The notes: generated from the letters alone by a model not told the origin. A DNA stretch of 64,000 nt from Streptomyces misionensis (GCF_900104815.1 NZ_FNTD01000004.1:868001-932000); one strand, 5' to 3'. Counted from the stretch's first letter, positions 50,726 through 60,033 are shown. Made by a program: numbers and translations.

Positions 50726-52153
50726 ATGCCGTCACCGGTCTCCGCGGACCGCCCAGCCGCCCAGCCGCCCGGGCGCGACCCGGTCGAGGCGCTGATCAGG
50801 CAGGCGCGGCGGCTCAAGGGCGAGGTGGACGCGGTGCGGCGGGACGCCCGCGCCGACGGCCCGGACCCCGAGGAGCGCTGGCAGCGCGCCCTGTACGACC
50901 TCGCGCTCCACCAACTGGACGACGTGGACGCCCACTTGGCGCAGCTGCGGGACGGCCCCGCTCCCCTGCCCCCGGCCCCCGCGCCGGCCCCGAGCCCGGC
51001 GCCGGCCGCCCGTACCCCGCGCGGCTCGCTGCTCAGCCGGGTCGGCAGCGCGGAGTGGAACCTGCTGACGGACGAGGCGACCTGGTCCGCCGAGTTGTAC
51101 CGCATCCTCGGCCTCGACCCCGAGCTGCCCGCCCTCACCCTGGACGAACTGCCCTCGCTGGTCCTGGAGGAGGACCGCGCCAAACTGACCGCGATGGTCA
51201 CGGGCTGTCTGATCGACGGCAGGCCGATCGACGGCGAGTTCCGGGTGCGCCGGCCCGACGCCTCCGTGCGGACCGTGCACATGATGGGCGAGCCGGTGCT
51301 CGGCCCCGACGGCGGCACCGCCTCGATGTGGGCCGTGCTGCGGGACGTCAGCGCCCTGCGCCGCAGCCAGCGGGCCGTGCGCGAGACCCGGGACTCGCTG
51401 CGGCAGCACCGGCACCGGGAGCGGACCGAACAGCGGGTCGCGGCCGAGTTGCAGGAGGCCGTGGTGCCGCCCTGGCGCGGTTCCCTGCGGCCCCCGCACC
51501 AGGGCCCGGCCTCCCTGGACCTCGCCGCCCACCGGCTGTCCTCGGACGGCGGCAATCCGATCGGCGGCGACTGGTACGACGCGCTGGAGCTGGCCGACGG
51601 CGAGACGCTGCTCAGCGTCGGCGACCTCACCGGGCACGGGGTGGCCGTCGCCTCCGGCATGGCGACCCTGCTCGGCGCCGTGCGGGGCATGGCGATGACC
51701 GGCACCCAGCCCGGTCAACTCCTCGCACTGCTCAACCAGTTGCTCGACGCCACGGTGCAGCCCGCCCTGGGCAGCGCCGTCTGCTGCCGCTACCGGCCCG
51801 CCACCCGGACGCTGGTCTGGGGACAGGCGGGACACCCCGCCCCGCTGCTGTACCGCGACGGGACGGGGCGCGCGCTCGGCGCACCGCAGGGCGTGCTGCT
51901 CGGCGCCACCAGGGGTGCCGCCTACGAACAGGCCGAGGTGACCCTCGTACCCGGCGACCTGCTCCTGCTGCACACCGAGGGGCTGGTGCCCGGGCAGGAC
52001 AGGGTGGCGGCCGCGGACCGGCTGCTGGGCCTCGCCCCCCGGTTCGGCGCGGCGCGCACGGCACAGGACTGTGTGCGGGCGCTGGTCGAGGAGTTCGGCG
52101 GGGCCGGACGCGAGGAGGACGCGTGTGTGCTCGTCGCCCGGGTCACGGCGTGA
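50726..52153 (+). CDS. PAS domain SpoIIE/PP2C-family serine phosphatase
   Basis: 475 aa. A short helical N-terminus (EALIRQARRLKGEVDAVRRD) and a Pro/Ala linker precede a PAS sensor domain (about 100-230, VGSAEWNLLTDEATWSAELYRILGLD...), a coiled-coil connector and the PP2C domain (about 260-475) with IGGDWYDALELADG and GDLTGHGVAVASGMA, which hold the metal-binding Asp residues. Such phosphatases dephosphorylate anti-anti-sigma factors and so activate SigB/F-type sigma factors. No anti-anti-sigma gene is adjacent. Start ATG 50726 follows GGAG. Confidence 0.9.
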   Translation: MPSPVSADRPAAQPPGRDPVEALIRQARRLKGEVDAVRRDARADGPDPEERWQRALYDLALHQLDDVDAHLAQLRDGPAPLPPAPAPAPSPAPAARTPRGSLLSRVGSAEWNLLTDEATWSAELYRILGLDPELPALTLDELPSLVLEEDRAKLTAMVTGCLIDGRPIDGEFRVRRPDASVRTVHMMGEPVLGPDGGTASMWAVLRDVSALRRSQRAVRETRDSLRQHRHRERTEQRVAAELQEAVVPPWRGSLRPPHQGPASLDLAAHRLSSDGGNPIGGDWYDALELADGETLLSVGDLTGHGVAVASGMATLLGAVRGMAMTGTQPGQLLALLNQLLDATVQPALGSAVCCRYRPATRTLVWGQAGHPAPLLYRDGTGRALGAPQGVLLGATRGAAYEQAEVTLVPGDLLLLHTEGLVPGQDRVAAADRLLGLAPRFGAARTAQDCVRALVEEFGGAGREEDACVLVARVTA

Positions 52154-52216
52154 GCCGACACCTTGTCGGCCGGGTGAGCCGGCCCTGAGGGCGCACGGGC
52201 GTACGGTCCGTTCCCC

Positions 52217-52238
52217 GGCGCGCCGGACACGGCGCGCC
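52217..52238. terminator. Hairpin terminator downstream of the SpoIIE phosphatase gene
   Basis: Two GGCGCGCC octamers (52217-52224 and 52231-52238) pair perfectly across a 6-nt loop. It ends one base before the stop of the convergent NsdB-like gene. Two weaker stems (CCGAC/GTCGG, GGCCGG/CCGGCC) precede it. Confidence 0.6.
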
Positions 52239-52239
52239 C

Positions 52240-53733
52240 CTATGCCTGGGCGCGGTTCTGGCTCTTCGCCCTCGGCTTGGGCAGGGCCAGCCTGATCTCC
52301 TCCCGCAGTTCGTGGATCTTCGGGTAGCCCGCGTACTCCGCGGTGAGCCGGTACATCTGACGCAACCGGTCCCAGGTGCGGCGGGAGGAGTTCGCCCCCA
52401 TCGACATCAGGGCGAGGCGCGCGTAGCGGTCGGCCTGCTCCGGGTCGTCGGCGATGAAGCAGGCCGAGGCCATGGAGAGGTGGTCGAAGATCTTCGAGCG
52501 CTCCCGGCCGTCGACGCGCAGCGCCAGGGCCTTGTCCGCGTAGTGCTGGGCGTGCACCGCCGCGTCCGGGTCGAACTCCGCCAGGGTGCGGTAGGCCAGG
52601 GCCTGCATGCCGTACAGGTCCTCGGCCTTGAAGATCTGCATCCAGTCCAGCGGCTCGCCGTCGCCCCGGTCGGCGACGAACATGTCCTCCGCCTGTCCGA
52701 GGGTGCGGCGCATCGCCTGGCCCTTGCCCATGGACGCCTGTGCCCAGGCCTCGATGGTGTGGAACATCGCCTTGGTGCGCGGCTGGAGGCGGTCGCCCGC
52801 GCCGGACTGGGCGAGCTTCATCAGGTCCAGCGCGTCGTCCGGCCGGCCCAGGTGGACCATCTGGCGGGCCGCGCGGGACAGCGCCTCGCCGGCGCGCGGC
52901 CGGTCACCGCCCTCCCGGGCGGCGTGCGCCGCGATGACGAAGTACTTCTGGGCGGTGGGCTCCAGGCCGACGTCGTGCGACATCCAGCCCGCGAGGACCG
53001 CGAGATTGGCGGCGACGCCCCACAGGCGCCGCTGGAGGTGAGGGGGATGGCGGTAGGCGAGCATGCCGCCCACCTCGTTGAGCTGGCCCACCACCGCCTT
53101 GCGCTGGAGGCCGCCGCCGCGGGCCGCGTCCCAGGCGCGGAACACCTCGACGGAGCGCTCCAGTTCCTCGATCTCCTGAGACCCGATGGGGGCGGCCTCG
53201 TAGCGGTCGAATCCGGCGGGGTCGGGGTGCAGGGGGTCGTCGAGGGCAGGGGCGTCGGCCCTGAGGACCGGGTCGGTGTGCAGCCAGTCGTGCATGGCGC
53301 TGCTGAGTGTGGATCCCGCGGCGAGCGCGGCGCCCGCGCCCACCAAGCCGCGTCGGTTGAGCATGAGGTCCATTCCCGTGAATTCGGTGAGGACCGCGGC
53401 GGTCCGCTCGGGCGCCCACGGCACTCCGTCGGGATGTTCCTCGATCCCGTCGCCCTGCCGTTTCCCTGCCCGCCCGTGGCGCACCAGACCGAGGTCCTCG
53501 ATGGTCACGACACGACCGAGACGCTCGGTGAACAGGGCGGCCAGCACCCGAGGCACGGGATCGCGCGGGATCTCTCCCTTGTCGATCCACCGCCGGACCC
53601 GGGAGGTGTCGGTCGCCAACTGGGGGTGGCCCATGGCCGCCGCCTGTTTGTTGACCAGCCTCGCGAGTTCGCCCTTGGACCAGCCGGCCAGGCCGAACAG
53701 GTCCGAAAGGCGGGTGTTGGGTCGTCCGCTCAC
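52240..53733 (-). CDS. nsdB: NsdB-like TPR regulator
   Basis: 497 aa. The N-terminal SGRPNTRLSDLFGLAGWSKGELARLV and DTSRVRRWIDKGEIPRDPVP form a small helix-turn-helix-like region, and the rest (about 200-480) is alpha-helical with tetratricopeptide-like repeats (GQLNEVGGMLAYRH..., LMKLAQSGAGDRLQPRTKAM..., ALAYRTLAEFDPDAA...). This matches the NsdA/NsdB group of Streptomyces proteins that negatively affect differentiation and antibiotic production; naming from memory. GTG 53733 is preferred (VSGRPNTRL), with GGGGG 8 nt upstream. It is divergent from the phosphotransferase gene. Confidence 0.75.
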   Translation of the reverse strand: MSGRPNTRLSDLFGLAGWSKGELARLVNKQAAAMGHPQLATDTSRVRRWIDKGEIPRDPVPRVLAALFTERLGRVVTIEDLGLVRHGRAGKRQGDGIEEHPDGVPWAPERTAAVLTEFTGMDLMLNRRGLVGAGAALAAGSTLSSAMHDWLHTDPVLRADAPALDDPLHPDPAGFDRYEAAPIGSQEIEELERSVEVFRAWDAARGGGLQRKAVVGQLNEVGGMLAYRHPPHLQRRLWGVAANLAVLAGWMSHDVGLEPTAQKYFVIAAHAAREGGDRPRAGEALSRAARQMVHLGRPDDALDLMKLAQSGAGDRLQPRTKAMFHTIEAWAQASMGKGQAMRRTLGQAEDMFVADRGDGEPLDWMQIFKAEDLYGMQALAYRTLAEFDPDAAVHAQHYADKALALRVDGRERSKIFDHLSMASACFIADDPEQADRYARLALMSMGANSSRRTWDRLRQMYRLTAEYAGYPKIHELREEIRLALPKPRAKSQNRAQA

Positions 53734-53980
53734 GTCAAGCCCCCAGGTTCTCGGCTGAGTTGACAGTAGCCGGGTGAGGGTTGCCGGGCGACTATTCGCC
53801 AGGGTTCGCCAGGGTGCGCCAGATGGTGTGCCAGGGGCCATCGGGTGTCAGGTAGGAAAGCGCCACCCCGACCCGGTCCCCCCGGGGACATTCCCCAGGG
53901 TGTGCCCGGGAGTCCGGGCCGGGCTGGCGCAAGGACCCCACAGGCAGGCACCGCAGGCAACGAAGGGATCTGTATCTCCC

Positions 53981-55126
53981 ATGTACGCGGCAACGTCCTC
54001 CGTGTCCGCCCCGCCCAGGCCGTTGCGCCCCCGCCCGGCGGGCGGCGGGCCGTATCTCGACCCGGCGGTGCGTCCGGGCGGCCCCGTGCTGGGCGCCCCC
54101 CGGCCGCGGCGGGTACCGGGCCAGCCCGGCGCGCAACCGCTGAGCGGGAGACTCGACTTGTCCGGCCCCCAGGGCGCCCCGTTGCGCGCGGCGATCGCCG
54201 CGGTGCAGCGGATCTGCCCGGAGTTCGCGCCGGTCCAGGTCCTGCGGCGCAGCGGCCGGTCCGTGCTCTTCGTCGGTACGACGGGACGCGCCACGGCCGT
54301 CGCCAAGTGCCTGCTGGACCACTCGCCCACATGGGCGGAGCGCAGCAGGCACGAAATAGCCGTATACCGCTCGTTCGTCCGGCACCGGCCTCCGGCCCGG
54401 GTGCCCCGGCTGATCGCGGCGGATCCGGACAACTGCACCCTGGTCATCGAACGGATGCCGGGCCGGGTGGCGGCGCTCCAGCGGCATCCGATGGAGGCGC
54501 CCCCGCGCGCGGACATCCGGGCGGCGCTCGGCGCGATCTGCCGGGTGAACGCCTGGCGGCCCCCGGCCGGCCTGTTCGACATGCCGCTGGACTACGCCGC
54601 GCGGATCTCGCGGGACCACGAGCTGGGCCTGCTCACCGACCGGGACCTCGGCGACCTGCAGAAGCTGCTGCACGGCATCGCGCACGAGGTGGGCCGCCAG
54701 GGCATGCTCCAGTTCTGCCACGGCGACGCGCTGCTGTCGAACATGCTGCTCTCCCCGGCCGGTCCGGTGCTGGTCGACTGGGAGCACGCGGGCTGGTACC
54801 TGCCGGGCTACGACCTGGCCACGCTGTGGCTGGTGCTCGGCCAGGCCCCGGCGGCCCGGCGGCAGATCAGCCAGATCGCCCAGTCGGCGGGCCCCGCCTC
54901 CCGGGACGCCTTCCTGGTGAACCTGATGCTGCTGCTGACCCGGGAGATCCGCCGGTACGAGACGGTCGTACAGCGTTCGATGCAGGACCCGGCCCCGGTG
55001 GCGCCGGGCCTCGCCCACCCGGGTGCCGTGCCGTCCGGCGAGGAGCAGCGGCTGCTGCTCAGGCGGCTGCACGACGACTGCCAGATGGCCCGCAAGGCGG
55101 TGCGTGCGGCGGTCGGCACCCGCTGA
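53981..55126 (+). CDS. Aminoglycoside phosphotransferase-fold kinase
   Basis: 381 aa. After a Pro/Arg-rich N-terminal 60 residues, the kinase fold has [15 protein letters not shown] (ATP-binding Lys), [14 protein letters not shown] (catalytic loop H-G-D and N) and [14 protein letters not shown] (metal Asp). Substrate unknown; such proteins phosphorylate small-molecule hydroxyls and need not give drug resistance. Start ATG 53981 is the first with good coding bias, but the ribosome binding site is distant, so the start is uncertain. It is divergent from the NsdB-like gene. Confidence 0.85.
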   Translation: MYAATSSVSAPPRPLRPRPAGGGPYLDPAVRPGGPVLGAPRPRRVPGQPGAQPLSGRLDLSGPQGAPLRAAIAAVQRICPEFAPVQVLRRSGRSVLFVGTTGRATAVAKCLLDHSPTWAERSRHEIAVYRSFVRHRPPARVPRLIAADPDNCTLVIERMPGRVAALQRHPMEAPPRADIRAALGAICRVNAWRPPAGLFDMPLDYAARISRDHELGLLTDRDLGDLQKLLHGIAHEVGRQGMLQFCHGDALLSNMLLSPAGPVLVDWEHAGWYLPGYDLATLWLVLGQAPAARRQISQIAQSAGPASRDAFLVNLMLLLTREIRRYETVVQRSMQDPAPVAPGLAHPGAVPSGEEQRLLLRRLHDDCQMARKAVRAAVGTR

Positions 55127-55136
55127 CGGGGACGAA

Positions 55137-55174
55137 GGTCCGCGGTGCGCCAGGAGCGGCGCGCACCGCGGACC
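55137..55174 (+). terminator. Hairpin terminator of the kinase gene
   Basis: GGTCCGCGGTGCGC (55137-55150) and GCGCACCGCGGACC (55161-55174) form a 14-bp perfect stem with a 10-nt loop, 10 nt after the stop codon. Confidence 0.85.
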
Positions 55175-55208
55175 CTCCCGTTGTGCGGGTTCCGTCACCA
55201 GGCCCCTT

Positions 55209-55224
55209 ATTGGTCTACTCCACT
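55209..55224 (+). promoter_or_regulatory. Candidate DasR site (dre) upstream of the amidase gene
   Basis: ATTGGTCTACTCCACT matches the DasR-responsive element ACTGGTCTAGACCACT at 13 of 16 positions, with the left half nearly perfect. DasR is the GntR-family global regulator of N-acetylglucosamine use in Streptomyces. It lies 169 nt before the amidase start, in a 218-bp gap. Consensus recalled from literature, not searched. Confidence 0.6.
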
Positions 55225-55392
55225 GACGCCCCGCAGGCCCGGCCACCATCGCGGCGAAACTCGCCGAAACCCTTCGTGACGTGGGAAATCTCGGCGGTGA
55301 AGGCATCATTGACGGATCGTCGGCGAGCCGATACCACTGACCCAGCTCGGCGCCGCACGCCCCGCCACGCCCGCCCGTCACAGGAGGCCGCA

Positions 55393-57363
55393 TTGCGAGG
55401 TTCCGCCACTGACTCACCGTCCGCCCCCGGACACAGACATCTGCGCAGGGCCGCGGTACCGCTCGCCGCGGCCGCCCTGCTGCTGCCGCTCTTCGGCGCG
55501 GCCCCCGCCCAGAGCGCCCCGGACTCCGCCCCGGACCGGCTCCAGTCCGCGTTCGCCGCCGCGTCCACCGAGTACCACGTGCCGCAGAGCGTTCTGCTGG
55601 CCGTCTCCTACCTCCAGTCCCGCTGGGACTCGCACGGCGGCGCGCCCAGCGTCTCCGGCGGCTACGGCCCGATGCACCTCACCGACGCCCGGACCGCGAT
55701 CGCCACCACCGAGCACTTCGCCGACGGCACCGAGGACGCCCGCGGCGACGACGCCCGTCCCGCCCTCGTCCCCCGGGCGACGGTGCCGGCCGACTCCGCG
55801 CTGCCGGCCCGGCTGAAGACGCTGCCCAGGGCGGCGGAGCTGACCGGCATCCCGGCCGCGCGGCTGCGCACCGACCCGGCGGCCAACGTGTCCGGCGGCG
55901 CCGCCCTGCTGGCCGCCGCGCAGCGGCAGCTGGGCGAGCCGCTCAGCGCCGACCCGGCCGACTGGTACGGCGCGGTCGCCCGCTTCTCCGGTGCCGACGA
56001 CACGGCGACCGCGGCGGCGTACGCGAACGACGTGTACGACGTGCTGCGCAGCGGTGAGCGGCGCACCACGGACGCCGGCCAGCGGGTCTCCCTCACCGCC
56101 GAGCCCGCTCTCGCCCCGGACACCGCGCAGCTGGCGCGGACCGGTCTGCGCACGGCCGGGGACGACGGCGCCGAGTGCCCGAAGTCGGTGTCCTGCGAGT
56201 GGCTCCCGGCGGCGTACGCGCAGTTCGGCGACAACGACTACGGCAACCACGACCTCGGCGACCGGCCGGCGTCGCAGCGGATCAAGTACATCGTCATCCA
56301 TGACACCGAGGGCGCCTGGGACGGGGTGCTGAACCTGATCCAGGACCCGACCTACGTGTCCTGGAACTACACCATCCGCTCCACCGACGGGCTGATCGCC
56401 CAGCACGTCAAGGCGAAGGACGTGGCCTGGCACGCCGGCAACTGGGACGTCAACGCCCGCTCGATCGGCATCGAGCACGAGGGCTTCCTCACCGACCCGG
56501 ACGCCTGGTTCACGGAGGCGATGTACCGGTCCTCGGCGCGGCTGGTGAAGTACCTGTCCACGAGGTACGGCATCCCGCTGGACCGGCAGCACGTCCTGGG
56601 CCACGACAACGTGCCCGGCCCGACGGCGTCCAGCGTCCCGGGGATGCACACCGACCCGGGGCCGTACTGGGACTGGGCGCACTACTTCCAGCTGCTCGGC
56701 CACCCGTTCAAGAAGACCGCGGGCAAGCGGGGCGGGCTGGTGACGATCCGGCCCGACTACGCCGCCAACCAGCCGGTCTACACGGGCTGCGAGACGGCGG
56801 GCGAGCCCTGCGCGGCGCACGCGTCCAGCGAGGTGCGGCTGTACTCGGACCACGACGTCAACGCGCCGCTGATCAAGGACATCGGGCTCGGCAAGGCGCC
56901 GACCGCCGACGTCAACGACCTGTCCTCGCGGGTATCCACCGGCCAGCAGTACGCGGTCGCCGACCGCTGGGGGGACTGGACGGCCATCTGGTACCTCGGG
57001 CAGAAGGCCTGGTTCCAGAACCCGTCCAAGCATCCGGCGGCGGTACCCGCGAAGGGGCTGGTGATCACCCCGAAGGACGGGCTGACCAGCATTCCGGTGT
57101 ACGGCCGCGCCTACCCGGAGAAGGCCGCCTATCCGGCGGGGGTGCCCGTCCAGTCGGTGGTGTCCCTGCCGTACACCATCCCGGCGGGACAGAAGTACGT
57201 GGTCGGTGACGAGATGCCGGGCGAGTACTTCTACGCGGTGACCTTCACGCCCGAGTCGCACCAGGTCGTGCAGGGCAAGGACCTGTACTACGAGATCCAG
57301 TACGGCCACCGGGTCGGCTTCGTGCGCGCGGCCGACGTGACGGTGGAGAACTCGGCCGGCTAG
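55393..57363 (+). CDS. Secreted N-acetylmuramoyl-L-alanine amidase
   Basis: 656 aa. Signal peptide (RRAAVPLAAAALLLPLFGAAPAQS) leads into an N-terminal lytic-transglycosylase-like helical region (about 50-160, EYHVPQSVLLAVSYLQSRWDSHGG), then an Amidase_2 domain (about 290-450) with the zinc His of IKYIVIHDTEGAW and of VLGHDNVPGP. The C-terminal 200 residues form SH3-like repeats that may bind the wall. It cuts the bond between MurNAc and L-Ala in peptidoglycan. Start TTG 55393 has GGAGG 5 nt upstream. The upstream DasR-like site suggests control by GlcNAc availability. Confidence 0.9.
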   Translation: MRGSATDSPSAPGHRHLRRAAVPLAAAALLLPLFGAAPAQSAPDSAPDRLQSAFAAASTEYHVPQSVLLAVSYLQSRWDSHGGAPSVSGGYGPMHLTDARTAIATTEHFADGTEDARGDDARPALVPRATVPADSALPARLKTLPRAAELTGIPAARLRTDPAANVSGGAALLAAAQRQLGEPLSADPADWYGAVARFSGADDTATAAAYANDVYDVLRSGERRTTDAGQRVSLTAEPALAPDTAQLARTGLRTAGDDGAECPKSVSCEWLPAAYAQFGDNDYGNHDLGDRPASQRIKYIVIHDTEGAWDGVLNLIQDPTYVSWNYTIRSTDGLIAQHVKAKDVAWHAGNWDVNARSIGIEHEGFLTDPDAWFTEAMYRSSARLVKYLSTRYGIPLDRQHVLGHDNVPGPTASSVPGMHTDPGPYWDWAHYFQLLGHPFKKTAGKRGGLVTIRPDYAANQPVYTGCETAGEPCAAHASSEVRLYSDHDVNAPLIKDIGLGKAPTADVNDLSSRVSTGQQYAVADRWGDWTAIWYLGQKAWFQNPSKHPAAVPAKGLVITPKDGLTSIPVYGRAYPEKAAYPAGVPVQSVVSLPYTIPAGQKYVVGDEMPGEYFYAVTFTPESHQVVQGKDLYYEIQYGHRVGFVRAADVTVENSAG

Positions 57364-57374
57364 CCGCGGGGGCC

Positions 57375-57872
57375 TCAGCCCTGCTGGAAAAGCTCCGCCG
57401 GGAGCGGCTTCAGCAGGGCGTAGAGGTCGTCCGTGATGGGCCGGTCCCAGGCGGCGATGGTCACGAGGACGCCGTCGCTGCGGTCGAACTGCACACAGGA
57501 GATCCGGCTCTCGGAGAGCTTGAGGCGGCGCACGATGAGCAGGTTGTCGCCCTGGAGGACCGGGGTGTCCTCGGTGCCGACGACGGTGACCTCCTCGTCG
57601 TTCTCCAGCGCCAGCAGCAGCTGGCCCACCTCGAAGGGGATCTCCCCCTCGGCGACCTCGCGGGCCGGGGAGCCCTCCGGCAGATTGCCGATGATCATCG
57701 CGGGGCCGCGCCCGCCGAAGAGGTCGTAGCGCAGGAAGACACCCTGGCAGGTGCCGTCGGGCGCGGGCAGCAGCCCCGCACCGAGATTGCCCGGCCAGTC
57801 GCCCGGGTCCATGGCCAGCACGTCGAAGTCGGGCCCGGCGGGAGTGGCACTGCGGCGGCGGAGGAACGACAT
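57375..57872 (-). CDS. Conserved hypothetical protein
   Basis: 165 aa, not recognised. It starts MSFLRRRSATPAGPDFDVLAMD and ends ALLKPLPAELFQQG. The middle is beta-rich with acidic patches (LALENDEEVTVVGTEDTP). No signal peptide, membrane segment or nucleotide-binding motif is visible. Codon bias supports a real gene. It is convergent with the amidase gene, 11 nt apart, and 177 bp of non-coding DNA lie upstream. Confidence 0.7.
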   Translation of the reverse strand: MSFLRRRSATPAGPDFDVLAMDPGDWPGNLGAGLLPAPDGTCQGVFLRYDLFGGRGPAMIIGNLPEGSPAREVAEGEIPFEVGQLLLALENDEEVTVVGTEDTPVLQGDNLLIVRRLKLSESRISCVQFDRSDGVLVTIAAWDRPITDDLYALLKPLPAELFQQG

Positions 57873-58049
57873 GCGGCCATGGTACGTGCCCGGACCGGGG
57901 CGGGTGACCTGTGGGCGCCCGGAGGGGGGGTGGGGTGCGACGGTACCGGCCGGGCGGCAAGGGGCGGCCGGTGGAGGCGTGTACGTGCCCCCGCGGCCCT
58001 CGCCGCCGCGACGCCCCGGGACCCCGGCCGCAAGCCGGCGCCGTTCCGG

Positions 58050-58949
58050 TCAGGCGCCCTCGGGGGCCGGCGGCAGTACCGCGACCGGGCTCGCCGCGTG
58101 GAGCAGGACTGCCTGGGTGACGGAGCCCATCATCCGGGCCGGGGCCAGCAGACGGCGGCGGTGGCGGCCGACGACGACCAGGTCGGCGTCGCGGGAGGCG
58201 GCGACGAGGCTGCCGGCCGCGTCGCCGGGGACGGCCTCGGCGTCGGCGCGGACGCTCGGGTGGCGTTCGCGGTGCGGGGCGAGGAAACCCTCGGCCAGGG
58301 TCCAGGTCTCGTTCTCGATGGCGTCCTGGTCGGGCATGGGCGGCACCAGCTGGCCCGGCGCGGACCACGTCTGGAGGGGCCAGGGGTAGGCGGCGAGCAC
58401 CTGGAGGCGGGCACCGCGCAGGGACGCCTCGGCGAAGGCGAAGGCGAGCGTCGCGTCGTCGGGGCTGTCGACGTTCAGGCCGACGACCACCCGGGGTCCG
58501 GGCTCGGCCGGGCCCTCGCCGTGCACCTCCCGGCCGGGCCGGGGTACGACGATCACTGGGCACTGCGCGTCCCGTGCGGCGGCGAGGCTGTTGGAGCCGA
58601 GCAGCAGGCTGGCGAAGCCGCCGCGCCCTCGGGAGCCGAGCACCAGCAGCTGTGCCTCGGTGCCGAGTTCGGGCAGCACCGCGCCGGGCGCGCCCTCCAG
58701 GGCGAGGTACTCCACGGCCTCGGGTGCCCGGTCGCCGAGTTTCGCGCGGGCCTCGTCGAGGACGGGGTCGGTCTCCTCCTCGGGCGGCCCGGCCACCAGG
58801 ACGTCGGTCTGGCCCCAGGCGGCGTACTGGCGCACATGGACCACCCGCAGCGGTGCCGCGCGGCGCCGGGCGGCGTCGGCGGCCCACTCCAGGGCGCGCA
58901 GGCTGTCCTCGGAACCGTCGACCGCGGCGATGACCGGCTCAGTGCTCAT
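58050..58949 (-). CDS. Universal stress protein, tandem UspA domains
   Basis: 299 aa, two UspA domains (about 1-145 and 155-299). Domain 1 has the full ATP motif GSRGRGGFASLLLGS; domain 2 has the degenerate VVVGRHRRRLLAPARMMGS. Like the gene at 3480 it is likely a dormancy or redox-stress protein. Start ATG 58949. No partner gene is adjacent. Confidence 0.9.
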   Translation of the reverse strand: MSTEPVIAAVDGSEDSLRALEWAADAARRRAAPLRVVHVRQYAAWGQTDVLVAGPPEEETDPVLDEARAKLGDRAPEAVEYLALEGAPGAVLPELGTEAQLLVLGSRGRGGFASLLLGSNSLAAARDAQCPVIVVPRPGREVHGEGPAEPGPRVVVGLNVDSPDDATLAFAFAEASLRGARLQVLAAYPWPLQTWSAPGQLVPPMPDQDAIENETWTLAEGFLAPHRERHPSVRADAEAVPGDAAGSLVAASRDADLVVVGRHRRRLLAPARMMGSVTQAVLLHAASPVAVLPPAPEGA

Positions 58950-59113
58950 GCTTCCTCACCTCCGGAATGCGACCCTCCCCTTGCTGGGACCAGCCTCTCA
59001 GGCGGCGGCCCCGGCGGGGCACTGCGGATCGCGTGTCCGGGCACGCGGTGTGACCGCGGGTCGGGTGCGACGGCCCGCGCGCCCCGTGGTCCGGCCTCGC
59101 TCCGCGGGGAGGT

Positions 59114-59356
59114 TCAGGTGAGGTCGAACTCGCCCTCGCGCGCGCCGGAGACGAAGGCGCCCCACTCGGCGGGGGTGAAGATCAGGGAGGGGCTCTCCGG
59201 GCGGTCGCTGTTGCGCATCGCGATAAAGCCCTCGACGAAGGCGATCTGGACATCGCCCAGGCCGCGGCTGCTGGACCGCCAGTCGGCCTTGCTGAGGTCC
59301 AGGTCCGGCTTGTCCCAGCCCAAGAGCGGCTGTTGCTGGGTGGTGCTGTCGGCCAC
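59114..59356 (-). CDS. DUF397 domain protein
   Basis: 80 aa. The ADWRSSSRGLGDVQIAFVEGFIAMRNSDRPESPSLIFTPAEWGAFVSGAREGEFDL arrangement is the DUF397 domain. These proteins nearly always sit next to a Streptomyces XRE-type regulator with a DUF5753 domain and form a Bld-like regulatory pair; here no such partner is present, so it is an orphan. Start ATG 59356 with GGAGG upstream. Confidence 0.88.
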   Translation of the reverse strand: MADSTTQQQPLLGWDKPDLDLSKADWRSSSRGLGDVQIAFVEGFIAMRNSDRPESPSLIFTPAEWGAFVSGAREGEFDLT

Positions 59357-59389
59357 GTCCGTGCTCCTCCCGGTGTCGTCGTGCGCGGC

Positions 59390-59842
59390 TCAGCCTAGCG
59401 ACCGCTCCCGGTGCCCAACAGCCCACGTGGGGAGGACTTTCGGCGGACGGAGCCCGGCCGGGCACGGTGGTGGGCGGGTCCCCGTCGAGGGCGGTGGCCC
59501 CGACTCGATCCGCCGGCGGGGGCCGCCGTCGTACTGGCCCGCGTGGACGAGGACCGGCGCGGTCGGTTCGGCGAGGGCGGCCCGGGTCGCGGCCGGGGTG
59601 GAGGCGCCGTCGCCGAAGTACCGTTCGCCGGCCTCGTCGTTGGTCCGCGCCTCCTCCGCGGCCGCGGGCGCCCGGGCGGTGTCGTCCCAGCGGCCGTGAA
59701 AGAACGGCGCAAACCCCTGGCCCCCGAGGTAGGCCGAGGCGCGCATGGGGCCGCCGGGGAGGACGGCGAGCGTTTCGTCGTCGCCCCGCAGGTGGTGGGC
59801 GAGCCGGGTGCCGTCGGCCGCGGTGAAGGCCGGCATGGACAC
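59390..59842 (-). pseudogene. Decayed alpha/beta hydrolase (proline iminopeptidase-like)
   Basis: 150 codons. The start (AFTAADGTRLAHHLRG...VLPGGPMRASAYLG) and a later segment (FFHGRWDDTARA...APVLVHAGQYDGGP) are the N-terminal strand and lid regions of a Streptomyces proline iminopeptidase-like hydrolase, but about 110 residues between them, including the G-x-S-x-G nucleophile, are missing, and the C-terminus with the catalytic His is replaced by Arg/Pro-rich sequence. So it is non-functional. It lies 34 nt before the DUF397 gene on the same strand. A perfect LacI-type palindrome remains 25 nt upstream. Confidence 0.8.
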
Positions 59843-59866
59843 GATGGTCGGCGTCCGGGGCGCCGT

Positions 59867-59882
59867 CGCAAACGCGTTTGCG
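59867..59882. promoter_or_regulatory. Perfect 16-bp palindrome, LacI-family operator type
   Basis: CGCAAACGCGTTTGCG is a perfect dyad with the central CG typical of LacI/GalR-family sites. It lies 25 bp upstream of the decayed hydrolase gene, whose regulator is not in the window. Confidence 0.6.
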
Positions 59883-59982
59883 GGTGGGCGAGCCGGCGCG
59901 CCGTCCCGCGTCCGGCGCGGAAAATCCGCGCCGCCCCCTTGTCTGAAACCCCCTGCTCCTGAATTACTGGCCCCGAACAGTT

Positions 59983-60000
59983 CGACCGAATGATCGGTCG
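59983..60000. promoter_or_regulatory. PaaR/TetR-type operator upstream of paaK
   Basis: CGACCGA and TCGGTCG form a perfect 7-bp dyad with a 4-nt spacer. The ACCGA...TCGGT core is the kind bound by TetR-family regulators of acyl-CoA and phenylacetate metabolism (PaaR), recalled from literature. It is 34 nt before the ATG at 60034. Confidence 0.6.
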
Positions 60001-60033
60001 TCCGGAATGTGTGGTTGGTAAGGAGACGTGCCG

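Noticed and set aside
53845..55392. Upstream extension of the amidase ORF to give 1172 aa
   Set aside because: The first 516 codons are the shadow frame of the phosphotransferase gene; signal peptide and ribosome binding site place the amidase start at 55393.
55414..58887. 1157-codon ORF on the - strand opposite the amidase gene
   Set aside because: Translation is Arg/Gly/Val/Asp-rich without domains; the amidase and its neighbours on this stretch are clear in other frames.
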